DNA from: Olavius algarvensis spirochete endosymbiont
Lineage (GTDB): Bacteria; Spirochaetota; Spirochaetia; DSM-2461
Reading direction: 5' to 3'
Length of the DNA stretch: 64,000 nucleotides
NCBI GenBank assembly: GCA_900608495.1
Contig: UWYT01000139.1
Location: forward strand, 1-64,000
A program made the translations under genes and the position numbers. The notes under the pieces are model-generated. The model was not told the DNA's origin. It searched no databases and saw nothing but the letters and a program-made list of their open reading frames with translations. Below are positions 28,446 through 39,116 of this stretch, in pieces (position 1 is the stretch's first letter; each line of letters starts with the position of its first letter).

Positions 28446-31013
28446 CTAGCTAACCAAATTCAATTCTTTCTGCCATCTTGCCAAAATCTGTAACGATTCC
28501 ATAGGTGTCAAATTATCCAGTTCCAAATCTCGAAGTTTCTCCAGTATCATTTCTCTGTTGTCAAAAAGTGAAATTTGTACCGCTTTGCGTGTGGTTTCAG
28601 TCGATGAACGTGCTTCCTGCGAAAGCAATAACTCCTGTGCTCTTCTCACCACCGACTCCGGAAGTCCCGCCATAGAGCCAACATGAATCCCATATGAAGC
28701 CTCCGCCGGACCTGGCACAAGAGTCTTTGGAAATATCAGCAGTCCATCTTTTTCATGTACAGCCATAGACAGATTTATCAGATGTGGATGCTCGATTTTC
28801 GTCAACTCTCGATAGTGAGTCGCGAATAGCGTTTTTGGAGTTGTCTGAGTGAGAAGATATTCGCACACGGCCTTCGCAATGGCCAGGCCATCGGCCGTTC
28901 CAGTGCCTCTCCCAATCTCATCCATTATTACGAGGCTTTGTTTGCTTGCACTTCTAAGGATGTTTGCCGTCTCATTCATTTCAACAAGGAAGGTAGATTC
29001 TCCTCTAGCCAGATTGTCAGTGGCTCCAACTCGGCAATAGATTCTATCAACTAGCCCTATTAATGCGGAATCTGCCGGCACGAAACTCCCCGCGTGCGCC
29101 ATTAGCGTGATTAATGCAACCTGACGCAGGATTGTCGACTTACCGGCCATATTGGGGCCTGTAATAAGAGCAAAGGACACCCCATCACTATCTATGGAAA
29201 TGCTGTTGGGCACAAATGAGCCATGCGGAATGTGACATTCTACAATTGGATGACGTCCCCTCTCAATCTCAATTCTGGAATCTTCAATCATGCGGGGACG
29301 AACATACCCATATTCGGTTGCAGCATGGGAAAAGGCCTGAACAACATCAATATCTGAAATAATGCCCGCTAGTCGAAGTAGTTCGGAAACGTGTTTTTTT
29401 GCCTCTTCCCTGATACTGAGAAAGAGTTCCTGCTCATATTCAATTATTCTTTCTTTTATACTGTTGATTTCAGCTTCAAGTTCCCCAAGTTTCTCGGTTG
29501 TAAATCTTTCGCACTGCGCCAGTGATTGTCTCCTTCTGAATCTCTCCGGAACTCTGTCTGCCTGCCCCTTCCTCACTTCAAAGAAGTATCCGATTATTCG
29601 GTTGTATTTCAATTTAATGGAGTTGATTCCGCTTGCAGCCTTCTCTTCCGCTGCATAGTCTTTCAGTATTTTTTCTCCGCTGTCATTTTTTCTCCTCATT
29701 TCATCAAGCTTGCTGTCCCATCCTTCTTTTATTAGCCTGCCCTCCGTTAAAAGAATTGACGGTTCCTCCATCAACGACTTATCAAACATCTCCGCCAGAG
29801 TGAAGAGAAGACTGAAGAGCGCTTCAAGATCACCTCGACCATCATCCAGCAAAGAATCCTCTACAATATCTCGAATTCCAAATGCCCCAGTCAGCGAATC
29901 CCTCACCGCGATAAGATCCTTGGCATGAGCTTTGTCCATCGCAATTCTGGCCGATAGTCTCTCAATATCCAAAATCCCAGAGAGCAAATCGCGCAATTTA
30001 GCGAGAGTAGTCTGACTGCGGTACAGTTTCTCCACCCGTTCATGATGCAGAACTATACTCGCAAGCTCTGGGAAGGGTTGTAGAATTCTTCTCCTGAGTT
30101 TTCTCGCGCCCAGGGACGTTTTTGTATGATCCAGAGTCTCAAGCAGTGTGAAAGAACTGCCCCCGTCATGCAGATTCTTGACTATTTCCAAGTTTCTAAT
30201 TGTCGATTCATCCAATCCGAGGGCACTGCTCTCGTCGAAAATCTCAATCGAACGAATATGAGGTAAAACTCCTTTATGTTTGTCATCCAGGTAGTTGAGT
30301 ATTGCGCCAGCTGCCAATATGCTCGGTTCCTCATCATCGATTCCAAATGCTTTTAGATTAGCCGTCTGAAACTGTTTGAGAAGCCGCTCCCGAGACTGCC
30401 TTAAGTCGAATACCCAGTCGGGCTGGCAGTCCAGAACTACGTCTAAATCACCCAGAAATGAGTATTTATCTGACTCGAGCAAAACCTCTTGTATAATCAC
30501 CTCCCTAGGGTTTGTTCGCGCAATCTCTCTCCGTAGTAGTTCCTTTTCTGAATTTTCCGCCAACACAGTGGCGCGAAACTCCCCTGTGGAGAGATCGACA
30601 TAGGCCAGGGAGGTGTTCTTGCCATTTCCGACTAGTGCGGCAAGATAATTATTGGTTCGATTATCCAAATGGGAAACATTGATTATCGTGCCCGGAGTGA
30701 CAACCTCAACAACTTCCCGCTTTGCCAGTCCCTTCCCCTTAGGCATTTCAACTTGCTCGCATATGGCAATTTTCTTTCCGTGTTCCAATAGGCGGGCAAT
30801 GTAATTATCGACAGCATAGTAAGGTATACCGCACATCGGAACACCTTGCCGTTGAGTCAAAGTTAAATTCAGCAGCCGGCTGATTTCTATGGCATCAGAC
30901 TTGAACATCTCATAGAAATCACCCATTCTGAAGAGAAGCACGGAATCTTTGTAGCTTTCCTTCTGCCGATCATATTGGCGGAACATAGGTGTATTTTCGT
31001 TGCTGGGGAGCAT
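28446..31013 (-). CDS. mutS: DNA mismatch repair protein MutS
   Basis: The 855-residue MutS recognises mispaired bases and starts repair. The mismatch-binding motif FRMGDFYEMF with the Phe-x-Glu (about 27-36), the connector and lever domains, and the ABC-type ATPase domain with Walker A GPNMAGKST (about 619-627), signature STFLVEMNE, Walker B LVIMDEIGRGT and the switch His in ATHYREL are all present. The length is normal. It begins 9 bases after ompH (minus-strand order ompH, mutS), an arrangement I recall from treponemes. Confidence 0.97.
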   Translation of the reverse strand: MLPSNENTPMFRQYDRQKESYKDSVLLFRMGDFYEMFKSDAIEISRLLNLTLTQRQGVPMCGIPYYAVDNYIARLLEHGKKIAICEQVEMPKGKGLAKREVVEVVTPGTIINVSHLDNRTNNYLAALVGNGKNTSLAYVDLSTGEFRATVLAENSEKELLRREIARTNPREVIIQEVLLESDKYSFLGDLDVVLDCQPDWVFDLRQSRERLLKQFQTANLKAFGIDDEEPSILAAGAILNYLDDKHKGVLPHIRSIEIFDESSALGLDESTIRNLEIVKNLHDGGSSFTLLETLDHTKTSLGARKLRRRILQPFPELASIVLHHERVEKLYRSQTTLAKLRDLLSGILDIERLSARIAMDKAHAKDLIAVRDSLTGAFGIRDIVEDSLLDDGRGDLEALFSLLFTLAEMFDKSLMEEPSILLTEGRLIKEGWDSKLDEMRRKNDSGEKILKDYAAEEKAASGINSIKLKYNRIIGYFFEVRKGQADRVPERFRRRQSLAQCERFTTEKLGELEAEINSIKERIIEYEQELFLSIREEAKKHVSELLRLAGIISDIDVVQAFSHAATEYGYVRPRMIEDSRIEIERGRHPIVECHIPHGSFVPNSISIDSDGVSFALITGPNMAGKSTILRQVALITLMAHAGSFVPADSALIGLVDRIYCRVGATDNLARGESTFLVEMNETANILRSASKQSLVIMDEIGRGTGTADGLAIAKAVCEYLLTQTTPKTLFATHYRELTKIEHPHLINLSMAVHEKDGLLIFPKTLVPGPAEASYGIHVGSMAGLPESVVRRAQELLLSQEARSSTETTRKAVQISLFDNREMILEKLRDLELDNLTPMESLQILARWQKELNLVS

Positions 31014-31022
31014 TTCAACGCT

Positions 31023-31547
31023 CTATTCAGTTTTCATTAATCGCTGCAATACCAAATCGGTTATGTCAACCTCGTAATTCCACCACAGTAAGTTTGGGTC
31101 TGAACGTTTTAAAACAATGCTGAATCCATTTGTTTCCGCGACAACCTGGATTTCATTAAGAATTGTCCGGGCCAATTCATTGCTGGAACTCAGGTTCGTT
31201 ACCGCCTGCTGAATTTGATTGCCCTTAATCCTGACATATTCCTGATAGTACTGTTTCCTTTCCTGAATCTTACTTTCCAAATTCAATTCATCTCTCACGT
31301 TGCCACGAATCATGGCAGTGATTTTTCTTTCCTCCAAGCTTTGTATCTCATCTTGCAACTTACGAACTTCATTGGCATAATTTGTCTTCATCTTCTCGAT
31401 TCTCCTGGCTTCAGCAGAATCGACATAAAAGGCGGATAGTATTCTCGCATAATCCAAAACAGCCACTTTAGTGATCTGCTCGGCACCAAGAGGAAGAACT
31501 TGAATCAATCCAATCTCGAACAATATTGAAATAACCAGCCTTTTCAT
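31023..31547 (-). CDS. ompH: OmpH/Skp-family periplasmic chaperone
   Basis: From the ATG at 31547 with an AGGAG ribosome binding site, the 174-residue product has a signal peptide (MKRLVISILFEIGLIQVLPLGAEQ) and then the Skp core: VAVLDYARILSAFY, a long charged coiled coil (about 50-115), and a C-terminal beta part (ANGFSIVLKRSDPNLLWWN ... DITDLVLQRL). Skp holds unfolded outer-membrane proteins for the Bam complex. The longer frame to 31604 would run into bamA. It lies directly after bamA, the classical pairing. Confidence 0.92.
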   Translation of the reverse strand: MKRLVISILFEIGLIQVLPLGAEQITKVAVLDYARILSAFYVDSAEARRIEKMKTNYANEVRKLQDEIQSLEERKITAMIRGNVRDELNLESKIQERKQYYQEYVRIKGNQIQQAVTNLSSSNELARTILNEIQVVAETNGFSIVLKRSDPNLLWWNYEVDITDLVLQRLMKTE

Positions 31548-31558
31548 TGACAAAGCTC

Positions 31559-34045
31559 CTAATAAATATCCAGTTTGAAGGCTATAACCAGATCCATACC
31601 CCATTTCTTGAACTCGGCTAAACGCGGCTCAGGATTCCAGTCAATATCCCCATCAATATTCCACCGGAATTTCTTCACCAGATATATGCCAATGGGGAAT
31701 TGAGGGTTCGCGAATCGGAATCCTCCACCCAGGCTGAAACGCCAATCGTGGATGTTCATTTTTAGCAAAGCGTTGCTGCTCTTGAATCTGCCATCTTTTG
31801 CAACCCAGGAGCCAACTGCGTCTAAGAAAATATCGAAATCCAAAATATTGGGAGCAATCGGAAAAATAAGCTGCAGGGTGTTATCCCACAGGTATCGATA
31901 GCCGGAATTCGGCTCCCAGCCTCTCGCAACAAACATTCCATCAATGTAAAACCCATCTCTCTGCCTATCAACGGTCTCGTTTATCCATGGTTTGCTAAGC
32001 AATGCCTGGAACGCCGTATTGAAGTAAAAGATGCTTTGAAAATATCCACCCTCATCATTTACAGGCACCTTGAACAATAACTGATTGAAATTGAATCTAG
32101 TTATACTCTTTATATAATCCCGTCGAGATGCCGGAAGTATGCCTGCAAAAGTAACACTCTCGCTCAGAATGAATCCCTTCGTTGGATTAAACTGAAGATC
32201 TCTCGTATCCCAGGAAACCCGTAGAGAAATGCTGTCATCATATTTCCAAGTTTCCAGGTTTTCTCTGATGTTTTTGCTGTGCGGTCTATATACAGTTGGG
32301 TCATACTTGACAAATTCCCATGCAAGACGAAGCCCTGTTGAAGCACCGAAACGACCTAATCTAGTTATCCATGTATATCCCGTGCTAAAAGTGGTAGAAA
32401 GAAAATGGGAATCATACTGCATTTGATGATCTCTGGGCACGATTCTGCCCACTGCATCATATTCATTCCAAGTGAGATAAGGATCGGGGAAGCCATTGCC
32501 ATCCAAATCCATGTTAATACGTCTATTTACACTGTGGCCCCATCGAAATTCAGCCCCGCCAGACCAACGCAAACCCAGAATTCGAGGTTCCGTAAAACCT
32601 AGCGATACACTTTGTACACTCGGTGACGCAGTAGCAGTTGCACCAATAATCTGCCCGCGTCCGAGGAAATTCTTATCGCTCCAGCTTACTTGGCCAGATA
32701 TCGGAAAATCAGGCCCACCTGAAAACGTCAGGCCAAGACCAATATCAGAAGTTTTTCCTTCTTCTACTTCAATCACCAAATCCATCAGTCCATCTTCATC
32801 TCCTGGATACGGCTGTGGTTCGACAGCGCTGAAAAATTGAAGATTGAGCAGATTGGTTACTCCATCAATAATCTTCGACTTACTGAACACCTCTCCTTCT
32901 TCGAGTGGAAGTTCCCTGCGAATGATGTAGCTCTTTGTTTTATCATTTCCACGAATAATTATGTTTTCAATGTATGCGAGATCCCTTTCAGTTATTTTTA
33001 CATCATAAGAAATTATATGCTGTTCACTGTCCCGAATCTCTTCGTAGGCAAAATTATTGAATATGTAGCCATTTTCATAGTAGAGATCTTCAATTCGCTG
33101 GATATCCATTTGAAATCTGGAGCTGTTAAACACCTCTCCGGGCTGTTGCAATACGAGTTCCTCCAGTTCGGAAACTTGATAAATACTGTTCCCATCAAAG
33201 TTCATCCCGCCGTATGTCCATACATCACCTTCCTGGATTACAATCGTAATTGCAAGTTTGGCAAGATTCTGTTCTTCATCAATTACAATCTCTTTGTCAA
33301 CATTCAGAATCTTTGCATTGATAAGTCCCTGGTCTTTATAGTACTGCTCTATCGCCTTGATATCTTCCTGAAGTTTCGTTTCAACATAAAGTCCCTTGCC
33401 AAAAAATGACTGGGGTTTTGTCTTCATCAAACTCTTCAACGTTTTATCGGAAACATGCTCATCGTTTCCCACGAATTGGATATCGCTGACTTTTGTCTGC
33501 TTGCCCTCAACTATAGCGAATAAAACACTTGCCGTGTTCGTAAGTTCATCAACGATGTAGCTTGCAACTGCTTCCGCATCGATAAATCCTTTCTCCAAAT
33601 AGTAATCGACAATTTTCTGTTCATCGAGACTAAGGGAACCTGGATTGAGAAGATCGCCGGATTTAACTAGTACTTCATCCGCCAACACCCCATATCTGAC
33701 TTTGGTGTTGCCGGTGAAAAGCACGTCCTCCACCTGAGGTTTCTCCTTAACCTGAAAGATAAGCGCCACACCTTCCGGATTGGAAATCCCCGGACGCAAA
33801 TCTGGAAGGATGATATTGAAGTAATCCAGCGCGTAAAGCTTGCTTTGTATCTCCCAAGACAGTGAATCTGTATAAGTTCTCCCCAGGTAAGGCCGTATTA
33901 ATCCCAAGAGTTCATTTTCTGAAACTGTTCCAAGACCTTCAAACTGGATATCGGAGATTGGTTTGCCTTCATACCACTGTTCTTCCTGCGCAAAAGCATT
34001 TATAGGAAGAATAACTAAGAGAATCAGGATTCTTATACGTCGCAT
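31559..34045 (-). CDS. bamA: Outer-membrane assembly factor BamA
   Basis: The 828-residue protein has a signal peptide (ILILLVILPINAFAQE), five POTRA domains (about 25-420, each with the ISDIQFEGL / VEDVLFTGN / VSDIQFVGN / YIENIIIRGN type start) and a 16-strand Omp85 barrel ending in FKLDIY with an aromatic C-terminal residue. It folds and inserts outer-membrane proteins. The barrel contains the conserved RGWEPNSGYRY segment corresponding to the VRGF/Y-type loop 6 motif. It follows tamB and precedes ompH, with small gaps, in one operon. Confidence 0.95.
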   Translation of the reverse strand: MRRIRILILLVILPINAFAQEEQWYEGKPISDIQFEGLGTVSENELLGLIRPYLGRTYTDSLSWEIQSKLYALDYFNIILPDLRPGISNPEGVALIFQVKEKPQVEDVLFTGNTKVRYGVLADEVLVKSGDLLNPGSLSLDEQKIVDYYLEKGFIDAEAVASYIVDELTNTASVLFAIVEGKQTKVSDIQFVGNDEHVSDKTLKSLMKTKPQSFFGKGLYVETKLQEDIKAIEQYYKDQGLINAKILNVDKEIVIDEEQNLAKLAITIVIQEGDVWTYGGMNFDGNSIYQVSELEELVLQQPGEVFNSSRFQMDIQRIEDLYYENGYIFNNFAYEEIRDSEQHIISYDVKITERDLAYIENIIIRGNDKTKSYIIRRELPLEEGEVFSKSKIIDGVTNLLNLQFFSAVEPQPYPGDEDGLMDLVIEVEEGKTSDIGLGLTFSGGPDFPISGQVSWSDKNFLGRGQIIGATATASPSVQSVSLGFTEPRILGLRWSGGAEFRWGHSVNRRINMDLDGNGFPDPYLTWNEYDAVGRIVPRDHQMQYDSHFLSTTFSTGYTWITRLGRFGASTGLRLAWEFVKYDPTVYRPHSKNIRENLETWKYDDSISLRVSWDTRDLQFNPTKGFILSESVTFAGILPASRRDYIKSITRFNFNQLLFKVPVNDEGGYFQSIFYFNTAFQALLSKPWINETVDRQRDGFYIDGMFVARGWEPNSGYRYLWDNTLQLIFPIAPNILDFDIFLDAVGSWVAKDGRFKSSNALLKMNIHDWRFSLGGGFRFANPQFPIGIYLVKKFRWNIDGDIDWNPEPRLAEFKKWGMDLVIAFKLDIY

Positions 34046-34080
34046 TCGCTATCCTAATCCATTTCTGGACGCAGTCAGTT

Positions 34081-37000
34081 CTAATATGAAAAGTGCCATT
34101 TGAGGGTAATTGCATTGCCGGCAACGAATCCTTCGTCAGGGTTGGGAGAATACGACCATAAAGCGTTGAAGAACGGAGTTGACATTTCCAAATCGACCGA
34201 AGTTTGGAATTCTAAACTTCCGATGATGGAACTAGTTCTCTGATCTTCAAGGAAATTGGCGGTTAAGGTTCCGGAAAAAAATAGTGAAGTCCCTATGTAT
34301 TTGCCGACGTACATACTTGTATTATCCAGATACCGCCCCAAGCTTCGAGATTGAGTTCCCAACCCTGTGTCGGTGCCCCTTGTCAGGCCTTCTGTCAAGG
34401 TGTTTTCAATGATATCTGTTTGAATTGAAACCATGTCGAGATTGAATCTCTCCTGTAGCGCTTTCTCAAACGGTTGAACAATGCCCATTTGGCCGAAAAT
34501 ACCGCTTGCCGCAAGCAACATCCTGCTCGCTCCCCGATTATCCTGGGAATTTGCATAAGGTGCAACTGCCTGCCCAAAAAGAGATAGGATATCCGAACGT
34601 GGTGGAACGGTTTCGATAGTCGGATTGAAATCGGACATGATCGGGGCATTATAAACCAATGCAACCTGAACATCCTCACTCTTCTCATCTTTGACACGAG
34701 TTTCCGCTCGAAAGGCAAGCGTGGGATTGAATTTTTCGGATGTTTCGTTAAAACTTAGCGATCCTTCGGTAATCCGAAAATCCCGATCGAAATAGAAGAT
34801 ATCGCCCGTTTTAATTGGTAAAACGCCTGTAAAGGAAAAAGTGTAGGGCTTATTACTGTAAACCAAATTTACAATCTGTCCGGTTTCTGCAGTTGCCCGG
34901 ATAATCCGTAATTGCTCGTTAGGAAGGTAGACAATACAATTATTACCTGTAATGAAATCGAAATCTAGAGAAACTGTGGCAGAATATGCCTCCTTCCTAA
35001 TCTGCCTTATGGGCGTTCCCGAAGTGTCAAGCGATACTCGCAGCTTATGAAAGGTGAAATCCCCATCCAGATAGAAGCGTTTATCCCCTCCTGTCATATG
35101 AACTTCACCGGTGAAAATTCCATCCAAATTCACGCCCAATAGCGGATAGTAAACCGGCACTCCGACTCCCCCTGATGTTGGAGTGGCACCGTAGAACATA
35201 TCGAAATCTACTATTCTGAATCTATCCAGCACGACAAACCCGCCACCATACAGAATTCCATCCCCAACAGGAATATGAAGTCTGTCAATAGTGATTCTAT
35301 GACCCTCGAAATGTATATCAGTGCTTGCAGGCTGAATTTCCGCGTAAGTGTAGGGTGTATCGACTTTTAAATCTACAGCTCGCAGTATTCCGTCAATCTC
35401 GGGGTTATTCAGTGGGCCGGTTACATCCAGTTTTCCAACAAAACGTCCTGATTGGAAAATAACATAATACTGCAGCAGAATCGGATCTCTATACATCACA
35501 TAATTGATAAGAGCCGGATCCATAGACAACTCGGAGAACGAGAAGTTTATGTCTCCATCCTTGATTGTGCCGTTTCCCCTTGCGATAACAGGCATTTTCG
35601 AACCCGAAAGCACAACGAGTTCACCACTTCCATATGAGTATGACAGATTCAGCATTTCGCTGCCCGGGGAAACTATTCTGAAAAAAGCATCATCTTTGGA
35701 AAAATGAAATGTGTAAGCCGGCAGATGTGGTGTCGAATTCCACATAATCGGCTGGGTTGCTATTGTTCCCTTGTAACTTGAATCGAGTAAGTACAAAATT
35801 TCGGCTATGCGAAAGGATTTGCCAAAGTCAACTGCCAAAGAAAAACCCGATGACACTGGAACTTGATTATATGTGACATCCAATTCTACCGTCGATTTCA
35901 GCGAACCTTCCTTCATATCCAGTAAAACAAGACCTCGATTCAGGCTTATACCGTTGTATCTACATCGGATATCATTGATTCGCATAAATTCCGATTCAAC
36001 TGAGATTGCGCCCTGCACTTCGAAAGGTTGGCCGTCAAATATCCCATTGTTACTATTTAGAGTTAGTGAAATTGAAGGATTCTTCAAGGTTCCGTTTAGG
36101 CTGCCATCAACGAAAAGTTCTCCGGAAAAGCGCCCGGGCATTATTCTTTCAATTCTAGCTGCCGATATATCCAAACTCACAGCCCAGAAGTCTCCATCCT
36201 TATTAAGGGTGATTTGATAATTTTCATCGCCTGCACCATCGAGTAACAGTTGTCCCAGCAAAACTTGTGAGTTATTTGCAATCTTGAATATCGCGTTCCC
36301 AGTGAGCTCGCTATATGCATCGGAAATGCTTATCTCCGAGATAATCACTGAATCACGACTGAGTTTGCCGTTGAATTCAACAGCAATATCTGGTTTTTCC
36401 GATCTTTCCGTTAACAGAAATTGTGCACGATTGATGTACAACTCCCAATTCCCGCGTGTTATAATTGGCCCTCTAACGTCAATCGAAGTCACTATCCGCC
36501 CCTCAGGCAATGGAATTGAAACACTTTCACCGACAAACTGAACCAATCTTTCATACGTGGATTTGGGTTCCATGTATGCCGACAAACCGAAATCGCTGTT
36601 AACAACCAGGCTTCCATCATCAAACCATTGGGCGGTTATTGGAAAAATCTGCTCTCCTAACAGCACCCTGCCTTCTGCAAATCCTTCCTCTGCGAACTTA
36701 TTACCAAAACCCCTTCCATCTACAACGTACTCATTCCAGGTAACTCGAAGGCTATCGAGAGACCAGTTCTCAGGAGAGGCTCTGCCACTGATAGTGAAGC
36801 CATTGCTTAGATTGTCTTTATGACGAAGCGCAACTTCATTGAGAGAGGCTGTCCAGGTTTTGTTATTTCTTACAAAAGAGGCGCTCATATCAAAAAGGAA
36901 ATCTTTGATAAGTGGCGGGTCAAACGGCCCTGTCAAACCGATAAGGCGTGTTATGAATGAAGATTCGAATCCTTTCACATTGACAAAACCATGAATCGCA

Positions 37001-38397
37001 AGTTCAGCACGTGAATTCACAAACAGGTCTATAGTCAGTTTTTTCTCTTGAGTATTCTCTTCGCTTTCCGGCACCGCAATCAGTGAAACAACGAATGAAT
37101 CATTCTCACGTATTGCAAGAAATCGGAAATCCCTAAACCGAGCATCGTTTGTCTCAAGTATTTCCGGCTCGGCAGTGATAACACCTGCTCTCGTATCTAG
37201 ATTAAACGCTGCGAATGCTGGATAACCCAGCAAAGACTCATCCAAACTGAAGGTTAAGGAACCATCAGGCGCTAAGCGTTCGATATCCAGAGTTCCAACA
37301 TACGAAAGACTGCCCCATTCGAACGATATTCGCAATTTATTTATATACACGTTACTCTGCGAACCTCGAATTTTCAATTCGGTTCTATAATCGTGCGTCT
37401 CGATATCTGAATTGCTCCAGAGGCTCATATCAGCCTCATAAACAAACTCGTCAAAAAACGAAGAACCAGAGAATTGAAATTGACCATCGACTATGGATGA
37501 AAAATACGGTGTCAACCACCCCGAGGAGATACCCGGCAACGCAATATCTGTTATATTGAGTTCTTTGGTTTCACCACTTATACGCCAACCATCAGAGGAA
37601 TAATCAATCAAAAGATTGATTGGGATGTCATCCCCGACTCGTCTGGCAGCGAGTTCATTGTCTGCATAAGTGAAATCCACGGATATGGGTTGTAGAACTA
37701 CGTGGTTTGAAACAGCCGACAGTATATCGAATCTACCATTCACTGTTGATTCGTCGGGAGAAAAACTGCCGTTAGAGAGTGTTACCACTCGTAGTTCCCT
37801 GTTCAGGAAATCTATATCCTCCGCGCGGAAAACTCCTGCAATTTCATAGCGAACGATTCCTCTCTCATCATTCAAAGTCAGCTCCACATTGTTTGCGTTT
37901 AATCGAATTGTTTGGTTCAAGTAAACTTCTGCAGACAATCCGGAGAATTCTACTGACTTATGTGCAAGAAGAGACCAGATATCGATAATTTCCTTGTCCC
38001 CCACCGCTTTCTCTCGCGACGAGTTGGACAATACCGAGAGATTGAGATGCCCGTTTCTAACCACGACTTTGCTGATATGCCGCAGCAGATCGTCACTTGT
38101 CAAAACTCGAAGGGGGTTGTAATGAATCTGTACAGTTTCCGCTCTGAAATCGCCCTGCTCGAAAGTGACATGCAGTCCGCTTACGAGCACTCTCGATAAG
38201 AGTGCCGGCGAAACGCGTTCATAGCCAACCTTAACACCCAGTGAATCTTCCAGTCGACTGATTATACGATCTTTCACAATTTCCGCTCTGCGATCGGCCT
38301 GGGTTCGCAGAGGGCTCAGCACCAGTATGGTGAGTAGGATACTAGGAACGAATAAGAGAGCTTGAAGGACATGTATACTCTTGAATCCCATTTTCAT
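34081..38397 (-). CDS. tamB: TamB-like (DUF490/AsmA-like) lipid-bridge protein
   Basis: The 1438-residue protein has one N-terminal membrane anchor (about 11-28), then a very long beta-rich repetitive body, and a C-terminal TamB domain (DUF490, about 1080-1438). The latter contains ITEGSLSFNETSEKFNPTLAFRAETRV, APIMSDFNPTIETVPPRSDILSLFGQ and the terminal ITLKWHFSY. TamB spans the periplasm and pairs with an Omp85 protein; recent work on the family assigns anterograde phospholipid transport. Here the partner is presumably BamA just downstream, since no separate tamA is seen. The start overlaps the TonB-like gene stop (ATGA). Confidence 0.88.
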   Translation of the reverse strand: MKMGFKSIHVLQALLFVPSILLTILVLSPLRTQADRRAEIVKDRIISRLEDSLGVKVGYERVSPALLSRVLVSGLHVTFEQGDFRAETVQIHYNPLRVLTSDDLLRHISKVVVRNGHLNLSVLSNSSREKAVGDKEIIDIWSLLAHKSVEFSGLSAEVYLNQTIRLNANNVELTLNDERGIVRYEIAGVFRAEDIDFLNRELRVVTLSNGSFSPDESTVNGRFDILSAVSNHVVLQPISVDFTYADNELAARRVGDDIPINLLIDYSSDGWRISGETKELNITDIALPGISSGWLTPYFSSIVDGQFQFSGSSFFDEFVYEADMSLWSNSDIETHDYRTELKIRGSQSNVYINKLRISFEWGSLSYVGTLDIERLAPDGSLTFSLDESLLGYPAFAAFNLDTRAGVITAEPEILETNDARFRDFRFLAIRENDSFVVSLIAVPESEENTQEKKLTIDLFVNSRAELAIHGFVNVKGFESSFITRLIGLTGPFDPPLIKDFLFDMSASFVRNNKTWTASLNEVALRHKDNLSNGFTISGRASPENWSLDSLRVTWNEYVVDGRGFGNKFAEEGFAEGRVLLGEQIFPITAQWFDDGSLVVNSDFGLSAYMEPKSTYERLVQFVGESVSIPLPEGRIVTSIDVRGPIITRGNWELYINRAQFLLTERSEKPDIAVEFNGKLSRDSVIISEISISDAYSELTGNAIFKIANNSQVLLGQLLLDGAGDENYQITLNKDGDFWAVSLDISAARIERIMPGRFSGELFVDGSLNGTLKNPSISLTLNSNNGIFDGQPFEVQGAISVESEFMRINDIRCRYNGISLNRGLVLLDMKEGSLKSTVELDVTYNQVPVSSGFSLAVDFGKSFRIAEILYLLDSSYKGTIATQPIMWNSTPHLPAYTFHFSKDDAFFRIVSPGSEMLNLSYSYGSGELVVLSGSKMPVIARGNGTIKDGDINFSFSELSMDPALINYVMYRDPILLQYYVIFQSGRFVGKLDVTGPLNNPEIDGILRAVDLKVDTPYTYAEIQPASTDIHFEGHRITIDRLHIPVGDGILYGGGFVVLDRFRIVDFDMFYGATPTSGGVGVPVYYPLLGVNLDGIFTGEVHMTGGDKRFYLDGDFTFHKLRVSLDTSGTPIRQIRKEAYSATVSLDFDFITGNNCIVYLPNEQLRIIRATAETGQIVNLVYSNKPYTFSFTGVLPIKTGDIFYFDRDFRITEGSLSFNETSEKFNPTLAFRAETRVKDEKSEDVQVALVYNAPIMSDFNPTIETVPPRSDILSLFGQAVAPYANSQDNRGASRMLLAASGIFGQMGIVQPFEKALQERFNLDMVSIQTDIIENTLTEGLTRGTDTGLGTQSRSLGRYLDNTSMYVGKYIGTSLFFSGTLTANFLEDQRTSSIIGSLEFQTSVDLEMSTPFFNALWSYSPNPDEGFVAGNAITLKWHFSY

Positions 38398-39116
38398 AAG
38401 CTTTCCTCAAGGAAAAGAAGGCGTAAATGGGCTTCTTGAACTTCTTCATTATCGAGACGCGGTTCAAGTGTAAGTTGTAGTGCAGCGCCGTGCAGGTAAC
38501 GATCAATCCGCGTATCCCCCGAACCAGGTGGTATAAGCTCCGCGGAAAGCACTTCTCCTTGAGCTGATACTCTGATTTTCATCACAACATCCAATAATTT
38601 TTCAGTTTCCTGAGGGAACTGTGCTACATCAACAATCGGAAATGACAAAATTTCCCGTTCCCTTCCATTTACCCAGTTTATCAGCCAGGGACTGAGCAGG
38701 GATGAACCGGAACTTGGTTGCTCATCGAAATTGACTGATGAATCCGCGGCATCGAGGCTTGGCACCGGTTCACCAGGTTTGGATCTAGGTGGCAACTCAT
38801 AATTTAGAAGAGCTGCGAATTCATCAGCCAATTCACCACCGAAAACCGATTCATTCCCTATAACTGTTTTATCATCCATGCTGCCTTCTTCGGCTTTGGA
38901 TACGCTTTTTCGAGAAACACTGGCCAAATGAGAGTTCTCACTCTCCACCACTGTTGGTGTTTTTAAGTTATGCTCTGTATTTGGATTGCTATCAATCCTA
39001 ACACGTATTCGGTTATTGGTAAAAGCACTGGATTCATAGAATTCCGCAGAAGCAAACAGAATCATAGTGATGAAGAATCCATGCGAAACTGCCGATACCA
39101 GAATCGCTTTTATCAA
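38394..39116 (-). CDS. TonB-like periplasmic-spanning protein
   Basis: The 240-residue protein has an uncleaved N-terminal helix (MIKAILVSAVSHGFFITMILFASA; the SHxFF pattern with His matches the TonB anchor that engages ExbB/ExbD), a long disordered linker rich in Ser, Glu and Pro, and a C-terminal TonB-like domain (about 165-240: VVMKIRVSAQGEVLSAELIPPGSGDTRIDRYLHGAALQL). The domain pattern VxxxIRVSAxGEVxxxxxxxxSGxxxxD matches the TonB_C fold. It sits between exbD and tamB with ATGA overlaps on both sides, so the energy-transducing trio is complete. Confidence 0.8.
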   Translation of the reverse strand: MIKAILVSAVSHGFFITMILFASAEFYESSAFTNNRIRVRIDSNPNTEHNLKTPTVVESENSHLASVSRKSVSKAEEGSMDDKTVIGNESVFGGELADEFAALLNYELPPRSKPGEPVPSLDAADSSVNFDEQPSSGSSLLSPWLINWVNGREREILSFPIVDVAQFPQETEKLLDVVMKIRVSAQGEVLSAELIPPGSGDTRIDRYLHGAALQLTLEPRLDNEEVQEAHLRLLFLEESL